The position numbers and the translations under genes are program-made. Shown one piece after another: positions 11,661-22,137 of a DNA stretch of 64,000 bases (positions are counted from its first letter, which is position 1; every line of letters starts with the position of its first letter). The stretch is taken from positions 4,662,501-4,726,500 of the forward strand of contig JAGTTD010000006.1 of the NCBI GenBank assembly GCA_018398585.1. Direction: 5' to 3'. This DNA is from Simmondsia chinensis. Lineage: Eukaryota > Streptophyta > Magnoliopsida > Caryophyllales > Simmondsiaceae. The notes beneath the pieces were generated by a model. That model did no database searches and was not told the DNA's origin. It worked only from the letters and a program-made list of their open reading frames with translations.

Positions 11661-12515
11661 AAGAGTGATTATTTCGACAATACCTTGTGATATTTGGCAC
11701 TCTAAAATTTTAATTGTCTCAGTAATTCAAAAATAAATGGATGGACCTCCTGTTGGACAATTGGGCTGTAGAATCAACTTGTCAACAATCGTTTAATTGA
11801 ATTAAGATGCTGGTGTCATAATTTGTCTTTTAAATCTCAAATGAGACATTTTGGATTTAAAATTCATTCCCGGTTTCATTCTTCATAGAAACTTGTATTT
11901 TGGACTGCTGTTAAAAGAAATTACTCAATAATCATTTAATTATTCTGTTGAAAGTGTCGTGCTAATAAGCGAAGGTTGTAGGTTCGAAAGCTGGGTGAGC
12001 CATAGGACCGACAAATGTGTCGTGTTCGTGCTATTCGAGGATTTTGGAAACTGAATCAACTTGAGCGCAACTCGTATATTAAATGGGCTAGAAACTCTCA
12101 ACTTTTACTCAACTCAATTATTGAACAGGTAACCCACGGGTCACCCGTTCTATTATATTGGTGATTTAGTTTGTCAGCTTGTAAACATGTTAATAATATA
12201 CATTATAATTGATACTATGAATTAATATATTGTTCGTATTTATAACAGTTAAAATAAACTACCGACTTAATATTGCTAAATATAATACAAATTATTTTAT
12301 GTGAGATAAGCTTCCAGATACATGTGTGTATATAAACACACACACCACTCAAATACCTAATGTAACTATGTGGACGGATCAAGCATGTTAAAAATGAGTT
12401 ACATGGTCAAATCCAAATTCAACTCAATTACCCGGTCATGTTAAACAGGTCAATTCAAATTCAACTAGGCTTCAAAAAAGCCCGATGGAACCCATTATTT
12501 TTATATTGTGTTATT
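11661..12515. other. Intergenic, repeat-derived
   Basis: No gene. The 12000-12450 part has words such as cttgagcgcaactcg and acccacgggtcacccg that recur in the hAT-like MITEs of this window, so it is probably an eroded element of that kind. cacacacacc at 12336 is a short CA run. Confidence 0.3.
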
Positions 12516-12774
12516 ATATCGTGTCAGATTTGTTTTCCCTGTCCTTGTCCCTGCCGTTTGGTTGGTTTTCTGATTTCGTTGTTTTTGTGTGCCCGTGTGT
12601 GTGGTGTGTTTGTTTTCCTTGTTTTTTTTTTAATTTTTTTTTGGTTGTCGCTTGTTTTCCCCGCTTTTGTTCGAGTGGGTTTAGATCTCGCTTTGTTGAG
12701 TGGCCTACTTGTTTCGTCGCTTTGACGCTAATTATCACAAAAAAAAAAAAAAAAAAAAATATCGTGTCAGATTT
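12516..12774 (+). mobile_element. 5'-truncated L1 retrotransposon tail with 16-bp duplication
   Basis: The direct repeat atatcgtgtcagattt is found at 12516-12531 and again at 12759-12774. Between them (12532-12758) is a GT-rich 3' UTR ending gacgctaattatcac followed by an uninterrupted A-run of about 20. The perfect duplication plus the A-tail identifies target-primed reverse transcription by an L1-type LINE; the perfection suggests a recent event. It lies about 350 bp upstream of the start codon of the Mpo1-like gene, so it sits in that gene's promoter region. Confidence 0.85.
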
Positions 12775-13119
12775 TATAAAACCAGTCAGTTGATTTTCCC
12801 TTGTTTCTTTCAAAACAATGGTCCTACAAAACGACGTCGTTCAGGGCTTCCCCTTTCCTTCGAGAAATCTCTTCCTTTTCTTCACTTCACAAACCCGAAA
12901 ACCCCCACCAACTCCGGCGCATCCTAGCAACCAAGCACGATTCGCATTTCTCACAAACAACCCATCAAAAATTTCTTATATTAGTAATCCAATCTAAATT
13001 TCCCAATTCAATCTCTCAAAATCTCAAACCCATAGCTCAATTCACCCAAAACCCATCAATTTTCTCATCAAAATCCCCCCAAAAAAAAAAAAAATTTGAC
13101 CTGATCCTTGGTGGGTAAG

Positions 13120-16100
13120 ATGGGTTTGTTTGATTTGGAGGAACATTTTGCGTTTTATGGAGCATATCACAACAACCCGGTTAATATTTTCATTCATATG
13201 TTGTTTGTATGGCCGATTTTCTTCACTGCACTTATGCTTTTCTACTATGTACCCATGTTGTTTTTACCCAATTTTGCGCTCTTTTTTACTCTGATTTATG
13301 CGCTTTACTACATGGGTATGGATAAGAAAGCTGGGTCCTTTGCTGCTTTGCTGTGTTTTGGTTGTTGGTTTGGGGCTTGTTCTATTGCCAGTCAGCTTGA
13401 GTTTTCTCTGGCTTGGAAGGTAATTTTGGTTAATTTCTCTCTCTATTTATTGATTTTCATGGGATTATGTTTAATTGTTTGGTGTTTTGTTTGTTTTGTT
13501 CTTTGCGGTATTTAACTTGCATTTGGTAGTATTTAGAGTACAAAATCGTTTCTCCGTCTTCATCTATCAGTTTAAGCAGAGCCATTGAAGTTGGTGTAAG
13601 GGTTAGTCTTACTTATCCTCAAGCAAGTGATCTTGGGTTCAAAACTCATTTCCCCAATCCTCGGATTGGTGTGTCTATCGAGAGAAATTTTGTATCATCC
13701 TTACAGTTGGAAAAAAAACGAAAAGTTTAAACTTTTGGGAAAGTTGGTTCCTTGCCATGTAGTTCTATGTATGACAGAGTAGGAATTGCTTATTTTTGCA
13801 TTTCACTGTAATTGCGTTGATACATGCCCAAATGAGTATATGGTTAGAGATAATGAGCAACCCAATAGAAAGTAGAACAGGCCTGGCTTGGGAGGGAGAC
13901 AAACTCTATAAATAAGAGTTAGATTGTATTGACAAAAAATCAATGAAAAGCAAATGTCATTTTCTATCTCTTCTTCCTTTATCTCTTCAATTTCAGTTAG
14001 TTTTTGAGTGTTAGTTAATTTCTATCTAGTTCCATTTTAGATTATATCATGCTTGGAAATTTCATTTTGTTCCTTTGTGATCACGCAATTTTGCAATAGA
14101 GATGGATGTGCCAAAATAATCATTGCCCATTGAGAAACATTCATACCTTTATCTTCAAGGATGTTGCTTTAATTCTTTCTAGGTAGCTTTAAGATGGGAA
14201 ATGCTGCTCATTTGAATCGGGATTTTGTTTGTATTAGGCCTTGGGAGATCGTAACCGTGTAAAGTGTACTTCTTTTTGAAATTCAACTTAATCTCCTTGG
14301 CAGCTGAGTCATGATACCCTAAGTAGATGATCCGTTCTCTGTTTTTCTCAAGGATTAATCTTGTTCTTTTTTTGGTGTGTAAAAAATGTTTTCCTGATAT
14401 ACACCCTACCCTAGACTTGAAGCTTGGTTAGTTTGGTTTCGCAAGCTTAAAATTTTACTATAAAAGCATATATGTGTAGTGTAGAGAGCCTCTTTTTAGG
14501 AGTTCCTATTGGAAAAGATGAAATAATTATTTTAACAGGGTAGGCAATGACTCTTAAGGTGTGAGCAAACCACTCTCCTCTAGACTTATTTCATCCTTTA
14601 CGGAGTAGCCTTGAGGATATAATGAAACCCAATGTCTATATGTTATCACAGATCATTGAACGTATGTATAGAGGTAAGATTTTCTGAATGTGAATGTCTT
14701 GAGAATGGTAGGGATAGATTTATAGGCATTCAATGTGTCTTTTTGAACAGATATCTTGGTAGTTGAGGCATCCTTTCAGAATAGACAGCGTTGTAGTTAA
14801 AGTGTCTTTTCTAAACAAACACCTTTTGCATGTGGACAAAGTGTCTTTTTCAATTCCTTTTATATTCTCATATTCCCTGTACCAAACCCACTTATAAATG
14901 TGGGACAAACAAGACTTAACATCAAATTTTGAAAATACATCAACAATAATAAACCCGTTTGTTCCTTAGTATACTAGAAGCTTTTCCTTTTCTTTTCCTT
15001 CTTTTTAGTAGGTAGGCAAGTCTAGAGGTATGGGGAATCAAACCTAAGACCTCACATCCTCATGCCTCAACATTGATAGTGTTTTAACCTTTTGACCAGG
15101 GCCTCAGCTGACTAGATTGGAAGCTTCCATGTGGTTTTCATGGTTTTACAACTGACCAAGGCAATAATGCGAATCAGTCATCTCTTGAACGTTTGAATGT
15201 AGATTCACCCTTTCTGGTTGGGTCCTCCGTATTTGTGTCTCCCTGTTTGTGTTTTAGAGGTTCAATTGTCATAGAATCCATTAGTTTTAAAGGAAATAAC
15301 CATCAGCAGAGATGTCTAGATTAGGGGTTTAATTGAGTTGCGTGAGCTCTTGAGTCCTAGCTAACCACCTTGTCACATAGCTCAAAAAACTCGGCTCATT
15401 TTGAGCTCGAGCATAACCGAGAGACGGCTCGTTTAGCTTATCGAGATGAACCCAAACTTTAAAAGCTTGAGCTCGTGGGCTCAGGTGTCTAAGCAAGCCT
15501 AAGCAAGCCGGTCTTTATATAATTTATTAGCTTAATATGTTCAGCCAAACCAAGTTTGAATGAGCCGAGCTTGAGCCTAGATTGAGCTTACATGAGCCTG
15601 AAATTGGCATCCTTGGTTCGGAGTAGGGGTCTAATCGAGTCAACAAGCCGAGTATTTCAGTATTCGACTCGAACTCGATTAACTAATCTGGTACTCGAAC
15701 TCATCTCGAAGTCGATTCGAGTAGTTAATTTTGCTCGAACTCGAACTTGATTAACTATTCGAGTACTCATCTCGACTCAAATACTCGTTTATTGTACATA
15801 TGAACGTTCAACAAATTAGCTCTATTATAATATTATTCTATACACTCAAACATTAGTTATATTCAATTTGGATACTCAATTATTGCCCACATTATATTTT
15901 CACATGTACAACCATAAATCACCGATATATTAAAACAAAGATGCATCAAGACCTAAGCTTTAAAAAAATACAAGCAAACGAAATACAAGTTCTTTTTCTC
16001 CACCACAAATGTAATATGTCATCTTTTACAAGGAGTTTAATCTTCCTTCTTTCATTCTACTATTAATGTCACAAGCCATCCATTTAAAAAGAAAATAATA

Positions 16101-19100
16101 CACAAGAACTACTTCATATGAGTTGAGTACCAATTCGAGTATCGAGTTAAGTATTTAATCGAGTACTAAGTCAAGTATTTAATCGAGTATCAAGTCGAGT
16201 ACTTAATTGAGTATCGAGCCGAGTAGTTCACTACTCTACTCGTACTCGTTTATTAATCGAGTATCTTTTGATACTCGAACTCGAACTCGGTTAATTCGAG
16301 TTCGAGTCGAGTTTTATTCGAGCTACTCACGAGATACTTGCGAGCGGCTCGGATCGTTTACACTTCTAGTTCGGAGCTCACTAAGTTGGGTTTGAGCTCA
16401 ACCAAGTTGAGCCTAACCCAAGCTTATGATGAGTGGAGCTTGAGCTTTGAGTTTCCAAGCTTGGTGATTTTTTGGCGGAGCCCGAGCCGAGGTAAGTGCA
16501 AATGAACCAAGTCTTAAGCTTGACAAGCTCGGGCTCGGCTTTGCTTGGCTCAAATGCACCCCTAGCGTAGATCAAAAAAGGTACATGTAGAAGTGAGAAT
16601 CATCATTAGCTTTGAGTAAGTGATGCACACAGAAGATTGAGTTTAATAGGAATGTTCAACTACTGAACCAAGTGAAGAGAATAATTGGAGAAAAGAAATT
16701 GTAGAGCTCACAAGATGGCATTGATGCTTCTATTGATGTTGTGTACTTTCTCTGGATGTCTTTGAGCATAATGTTTATTATTTAAACTTTCCAGTGCTGA
16801 GATGTGATGTGGGTCTCTATCGATTCATATGGTCAGATTATCTAACACGAGTACGACCTTCTGGAGCTTATTTCCTGAGCTGAGAATTGCATGTAGGAAT
16901 GTGAGTTTGATGAATATATAAGTTGAATATGAGAGAATTCTTCTGCATCTGGATTAAGATGAAGAAAGAGAAGCATCTTTCTTCGCGGATTGCAATTTTT
17001 GTTTGTAAAATGTAGTTTTCAAGTTCTTCAATTGAAACTATGGGCCTGACAGAATACTAATCCATAGAATCGATGTATAATTTGATCTCGAGTTTTCAAA
17101 ATTTTGATTAGATGATATTATATAGTTTGGACGTGAGCTTGTGGTTTTGCTTGCATGGGCCGGCTTCTTAGAAATGACATTTTTTTTTTTCATTACAACC
17201 GTGGATGGAGGGATTCGAACTCATGGGTTGTAGTTGGCAACCGCTGTTGTACAATAGCCTACGTACCATTTGCAAAAATGATTTGATGAGATAATCTCTT
17301 CCTCTAAATTGGAGAAATGAGAAGTCGTCATTTTCCTTCACACCAATCCTCCAGATTTCGCCCGAATTATTACTCTTAAAACTAATAAACCATAGCCTCA
17401 TGCAAAGTGTGCAACGAAATTGTTTTCATAAACCTCACAAAAGATTTTTTTTTTTTTTTTTCCTTTTTTTCCCGGTTAGAGTGATTGTGTTTTGTAAGAT
17501 TGCGTGTTGACACACAACATCTAAAGAGCGTTTTTGTAATATGTGTGTTCACACGCACCATGCTTGAGCCTAGATACTTTCAAAGGACATCTAAAACACT
17601 TTATTTTGAAAATATATTGGCAATCCCACTAGATATTCATGGCTTTTTATTCAAAATTTCATTAGAAAAGTGCAAAAATTATCAGCCAATCCTAGGAAAA
17701 GGCTGGATAACAAAACCATTAATATTGATATGAACAGCACACGATTGCAACACAAGTCAGCCCATCATGAGGGTGTCTCAGTTGGTGGCGTCTTCTACCC
17801 ATGCGGTCATCGCCCAAGAGTCAGGAGTTCGATTCTCGTTGAGGATATACTCATGACTTACCTGCTCATAGGGGCTTGTGGGCTGTTCTCATGGGTCGGG
17901 GCTGGTTGAGGCAACCCAATCCCTCGTCACCAAAAAAAAAAAAGAAAAAAAAAGGGAAAATATCTTCCCTTCAACCAAAAGGAGACTTAGTCTCCGCTGT
18001 TTCCTCCCCTCTGTTTAAAGTTCTTAAAATGACTTTGGAATCGAGTAGTTCTTCGAGGTTGCCTGCAATCACAGCATCGAGAAAGTTTGGCATCATGATC
18101 GTTACATTAAGCATCCTGGGAATCAGATCTGTTATTCTTGGGGAAGATAAATTCCTTCGAAACCTTTTCTTTGCAAAGATTTGACTAAAAAATCAAATGA
18201 TCATAGAATCAGATAATGACCTTTACATACTGTCATATGGTGGTTACATAATAATCAAACGGAGGTTAGCCGAGTCGTTACGTTACAGCTTCGTGCAACA
18301 ACCACGTCCTGTAATGCTACAATGCCCCCTTTTTCATCTGATGTTGACTCATGATACGGTCCAGTGATGAAACATTTGGGTCTTATCAGTAAAAAAAGGG
18401 GAACTTATCGCTTAGGTGTCCTAAGGTTAATGATTTTTCATTTAGGTTCCTTGACACTTTAATATACAATAAGGTACCTTGATGTTTTTATCTGCATTAT
18501 GTCACAATGATAAATTCTTGTTCAGGTCGTTCTGGCTGCTCAAGTGTTGTGCTGGACAATGCAGTTTATCGGCCATGGCGTCTTTGAGGTAAAAAAAAAA
18601 ACCCTAAATTCCTCATTTTTGCTTAAAAAATTTGCCTACTTCAATGTATTTTTGCCGTTCATTTTTAGTTTTCGTTCTCGTGTTAACTGTTTAATTTTTC
18701 TGACAGAAACGCGCACCGGCTTTCTTTGACAATCTAGTTCAAGCCTTCTTAATGGCACCTTTTTTTGTACTCCTTGAGGTAATGCTTTCCTGCTGCTTCG
18801 TTGACCAGCAAAGTTGTTTCTTTTTTTTCATTCACACATAGTATAGGTTTTTTCAAGAAAACCTTTTATCCACTCGGGCTTGTAGTGTTGTATCGTTTTT
18901 ATTTTCATTGTTTGGTTTTTGAGAAGGAAAAAAGCGAGGGGACAACTTTTCTTGTTTTTGTTTTCCTGTTTACCATTTTTGTCCGGGCCTTTTAAAAAAT
19001 GAAAACGAGAAGTTAGAGAAATAAAGAAAATGTTGCTTCTATCTTCCATCTTTTGTTTTTTGCATTGTTATTGAATCTCGATCCGGATCTTAGAATCACA

Positions 19101-19846
19101 TTTGCCAATTGATCCTGATTTGAAGTAAAATCTTAATTTTATAGAATCTTACAATCTGTTGAGTTTAAACAAAACAAACAGGTAGGATCATGATACGATT
19201 TTACAATTCTACCAATGCGCTTCGATCCTTCTAAGGGCACATAAATAAAGAAGTTAACAAGCTATTCCATCATATATTGTAAATGAAGTTGCTTTCTTTT
19301 CCTGGAGTAAAACATGACACTTGAAATGAACTTAGTTTAAGTCACAACCTTAAATTGGCTTGTATAAAGTTTGATTAGCAACATCTCACTTTAAAACCTC
19401 TCACAATCATTTGAGCAACAAAATTACGCATCTATATTACATGATAATGTATAATTTTTGTATGGTTACATTTCCTGTATACAACCCTATAAAATAATTT
19501 AATTCAATGAATGAACTATGTAAACAATTATATACTGAGTAGAACTTTACGATTCTCGATTTCATTTTGAAAGCCCTGACGAGCCTAGGTGCAATCCTGA
19601 TTCTTACGATCTTAGTTTTTTTAGAACCATAAACTGAAAATAGAAAACGTTACTAAATGATTCCTTGCATAAAATAGTTGTAGGAACGTAATTTTCGTCA
19701 TTCATCCTGTTTTTGGGGTTTTTGGCCAGGCTCTTATGCATTTCATCGGATACGAACCATATCCCGGGTTCCGAGCCAGTGTACAAGCAAAGATAGATGC
19801 AGATATAGAGGAATGGAAAGAGAAGCAACACAAGAAGATGACTTAG
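13120..19846 (+). CDS. Mpo1-like (DUF962 / YGL010w) endomembrane protein
   Basis: Four exons are read: 13120-13419, 18526-18588, 18707-18778 and 19730-19846, all with gt/ag borders in phase 0, giving 183 codons plus stop. The product starts MGLFDLEEHFAFYGAYHNNP and has hydrophobic segments around residues 20-45 and 50-85, a third around 100-120 and a fourth around 125-145. Conserved His residues occur in HFAFYGAYH, near NIFIH, and in the FIGHG motif, as in yeast Mpo1, an Fe(II)-dependent dioxygenase of the ER that takes part in alpha-oxidation of 2-hydroxy fatty acids in phytosphingosine breakdown. The C terminus is charged (EEWKEKQHKK), a plausible ER retention tail. Plant members are near 180-200 residues, so this is full length. 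I chose the ATG at 13120 because it matches the conserved plant N terminus. Enzyme activity is inferred from the family only. Confidence 0.9.
15322..16564. mobile_element. Outer hAT-like MITE, interrupted by a second one
   Basis: The ends are taggggtttaattgag on the left and, reverse-complemented, taggggtgcatttgag on the right. Flanking 8-bp repeats are gtctagat (15314-15321) and gcgtagat (16565-16572), six of eight matching. The interior consists of gagctcgag and agcttgagc words. Removing the inner element and one copy of its duplication leaves about 490 bp. Confidence 0.7.
15624..16368. mobile_element. Inner hAT-like MITE with perfect 8-bp duplication
   Basis: Inserted into the outer element, with gttcggag repeated exactly at 15616-15623 and 16369-16376, the 8-bp size expected of hAT. 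The ends taggggtctaatcga and, reverse-complemented, tagaagtgtaaacga are inverted. The interior has many variants of gtactcgaactcg and its complement and no transposase, so it is non-autonomous. The perfect duplication against the imperfect one of the outer element agrees with the nesting order. Confidence 0.85.
17170..17275 (-). mobile_element. SINE-like fragment with box B and A-tail
   Basis: On the minus strand there is a box-B-like gagttcgaatccc followed by ccatccacggttgtaatg and an A-run (T-run 17181-17190 on the plus strand). A box A is not clear. Probably a diverged tRNA-derived SINE. Low certainty. Confidence 0.4.
17761..17961 (+). mobile_element. tRNA-derived SINE, family copy 1
   Basis: Starts catgagggtgtctcagttgg, a tRNA-like 5' part with a box A, followed by box B aggagttcgattctcg (17822-17837) and a tail ending gtcaccaaaaaaa with a long A-run. 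A second copy of the same family is at 54706-54893, matching along the whole length, including ggatatactcatgacttacc and gcaaccca. The poly(A) end implies mobilisation by L1-type LINEs, not by the RTE elements. No clear target-site duplication. Confidence 0.75.
18400..18520. repeat. Partial copy of dispersed TIR repeat family
   Basis: Words such as ttgacactttaatatac, aataaggtaccttgatg and acaatgataaattcttg match the arms of the element at 20802-21213. It ends only a few bases before exon 2 of the Mpo1-like gene, so repeat sequence may contribute to the branch-point region. Confidence 0.45.
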
Positions 19847-20032
19847 GCTATGCTATGTATATAAAGAATTTGGCTTAATATGTATGTACAGTAAAAACTT
19901 TCATGAGCTTGATGTTAAATTATGTATTTGAAACTAATGCTTGACTCACTTATGGTTTGTAATTTACACTCTTAATGAATGTTTCATACTTAAATCCTTA
20001 CGTGTATGCTATGTTGGGTTTCCGAACACGAC
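19847..20032 (+). other. 3' UTR and downstream region of the Mpo1-like gene
   Basis: Follows the TAG stop at 19844-19846. AT-rich, with ttaatgaatgt near 19973 as a possible near-upstream polyadenylation signal. Transcript end cannot be fixed from sequence. Confidence 0.35.
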
Positions 20033-20211
20033 ATGAGATTACTATGACAAACAACAGTATCGACAAATTTAGTGCCTTGAAGAGGTTCCTGTTGAGGCGG
20101 GGTTTAGGAAGGGTAAGATGTACGCAGCATTACGCCTAGATGTTACCCTATAAAGAGACTACTTTCGAAAGGCTTCAACCCTAAAAAGCAAATGAAATTA
20201 CTATGAGAAAC
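20033..20211 (-). mobile_element. RTE-type 3'-tail insertion with 20-bp duplication
   Basis: The direct repeats at 20033-20052 and 20192-20211 read atgagattactatgacaaac and atgaaattactatgagaaac, 18 of 20 matching. Between them (about 139 bp) is, on the minus strand, a diverged copy of the RTE 3' tail, recognisable by the tgcgtacatcttaccc block and the ggcacta-like end with a short aac tail. It is a 5'-truncated insertion consisting of tail only, close downstream of the Mpo1-like gene. Confidence 0.7.
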
Positions 20212-20524
20212 CCGAGCATATGACAGGGTAGTCCATAGTACTGGCCTGCAATCTTTTCACTTGGTGCAACGTTGAGTGCTTGCTGTTTTGGAGTGAAAAA
20301 ATTGCTTTTTGATTGAAAAAGTTGAATTTAGTTAGTTTTTCTGGGTGCTTAGCATACACGTAAGAGACCATTTATGTAAACGTAGAATCAATTTTTCTCA
20401 ATTTTTTTTTTTTTTAAAAATAGATAGAGATAGAGATATAGAAGTGCGTAAATAATGCTTTTCCTTTAAAGTTAAATAAAACTGTAAGCTAAAAGATTTC
20501 AAGAGAAAAGGGTCCTCACACTTA

Positions 20525-21569
20525 GGCTCCATTTGTTTCACGGAAAAAGTGGATTCTAGGAAATGGTTTTCCTTTAGAAAAGGTTTTTCAAGGAAAATTG
20601 GAATCCGATTGAGGTTTTCCCTCGTTTGTTTCGAAGGAAAACTTGCTTCCATATTAATGTTTTGTTGTATGGTTTTAAAGAAATATTTTTTACAAATCAT
20701 CCTACATCTTATTATAGGACAATATAAGTAGCAATATAACATATATGAAGAGTAATAGAAAAATAAAATTAACTATCAAAGCCATATAAAATAGAAAAAT
20801 TATCTTTTGAATACCCTAAAGTTTGATCATTTATTACCTAAGTACCCTATCGTTTTAATATATATAATAAGGTACACTGAGATACGCAATTCTATCACAT
20901 AAATATGCTTTATGTTCGAAACTGGTGAATTTTCGTTAATGCGTCATGCTAGCATTTTCTGACAAAAGAAATCACTGGATTATGATAGGGATACATATAT
21001 GTTATTGAAACTTGTGTTCCACGTCAACAATTTTATTGAGAATCTTCCAAATTTTGGCGAAAAGTACCTTATTTATAAAATTTTTATACTTCAAAGTATT
21101 TGTGCGGTAAAACTTTTAAAATTCAAGATACATCATTGTATATTATTAAAACGTTGAAGTACCTGTGTAATAAATGCTCAAATCTCGAGGTACTTAATTG
21201 ATAACTTCCCTATTTAATATTATATAGTAATTCAAAATGATGAAAATTGTTATTTTGAAATCATAATAAAGTAACATTTGGCTCTATTTGATTATTCAGT
21301 CTAATTCTTGTCCGACATTATGACATTAAAATTCACGCTCCAATTAGGTTCGTTTCGGTTCCAATCCTATCTTCACAATAATTACCGTGAAGGCTCTGGT
21401 GGCATTTGGAATCATGACTTTCCTTATTTTATAAGGAAAGTCATTTTCCCTCCATGGGGGAAAATATTTTCTGTCGAAAAAGCTTTTCTATCAAAGAAAG
21501 CGCGCCAAACGACGGAAAATAGGAAAACCAATTCCTAGAATCTCATTTTCCTCCAAAACAAACAAAGCC
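20525..21569. mobile_element. PIF/Harbinger-like non-autonomous element
   Basis: The left end reads ggctccatttgtttcac and the reverse complement of the right end ggctttgtttgttttgg; inward, both arms share gattctaggaa followed by tggttttcct. A 3-bp tta flanks each side (20522-20524 and 21570-21572). TTA-type duplications and GGC...TTTGTTT ends are typical of Tourist/Harbinger elements. The 1,045-bp element has no transposase and contains a nested inverted-repeat element at 20802-21213. Confidence 0.7.
20802..21213. mobile_element. TIR element of a dispersed family, nested in the Harbinger-like element
   Basis: The left arm (ttgatcatttattacc, cgttttaatata, aataaggta) and the reverse complement of the right arm (tgagcatttattacac, cgttttaataa, aatgatgta) match over about 80 bp. 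Shorter relatives are near 8490, 18400, 52135 and 60045. No coding capacity. The duplication is not clear, so the superfamily stays open. Confidence 0.6.
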
Positions 21570-22137
21570 TTAATTTGAAAAAATGTATTTGGAAAACTGA
21601 TATGAAAGAGCAATAATTGTATAGTTTGCCATGTAAATGTATCAAAAGTTTGATTAAATACTTGTGCTTAAAATTGAATATATCTTGTTTTCTTTTGATT
21701 TGGACTTGACAACTTATTGAGTTGAGTTCGAGCAGTCTCTGTAAGCTTAACAAGCGTAGTTCAAATAAGTGTATGCTTGATTTGTTAATGTTTGCAAACA
21801 ATTTGGTAAATGCTCATTAAGAATTCGTTTGGAACTTCTCAAGGGCTTGTTAATAACTTGGTATTATCTCAAAAATGGTTTGATAATGACTTGAGAGTAA
21901 CTTGAATAATTTAGCTCGGTAGCGAGCTCACTCGATAGCAAACTCAACTTGATATGAGCTCTACTTGGCTCAACTACAAACTCAGAGGAGCTCAAATCTA
22001 CATTATCAAGCTCAAACTTGGACAAGGAGATATTCACTCGATTCAACTCGTTGATACCCTTATTCTTAGCATCGTCAAACAAGGCCTTAGACAAAGCATA
22101 ACCTAGAAAATAGAATCTAAACCTATTCATTACGAAT
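21570..22137. other. Non-coding, probably an eroded hAT-like MITE
   Basis: The 21700-22100 part is rich in gagctc, cttgagtaac and caactcga words, in the style of the hAT-like elements at 15322-16564. Clear ends are not visible. No gene. Confidence 0.3.

Larger units (their letters stand above)
13420..18525 (+). other. First intron of the Mpo1-like gene, 5.1 kb, repeat-filled
   Basis: Unusually long beside introns 2 (118 bp) and 3 (951 bp). It holds a copy of the short dispersed module near 13540-13700, a SINE-like B box on the minus strand near 15030-15110, two nested hAT-like elements (15322-16564), a minus-strand SINE-like piece (17170-17275), a tRNA-derived SINE (17761-17961) and, just before exon 2, a partial copy of the TIR repeat family (about 18400-18520). 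All of this should be removed by splicing. No gene inside it is supported. Confidence 0.7.

Noticed and set aside
12485..12813. Phe/Cys-rich and Lys-rich frames on both strands
   Set aside because: They lie in the truncated L1 tail and its A-run.
17822..17837. True tRNA gene
   Set aside because: Box A and box B are present but no cloverleaf closes, and the body continues into a SINE tail with poly(A); a second copy exists at 54706.
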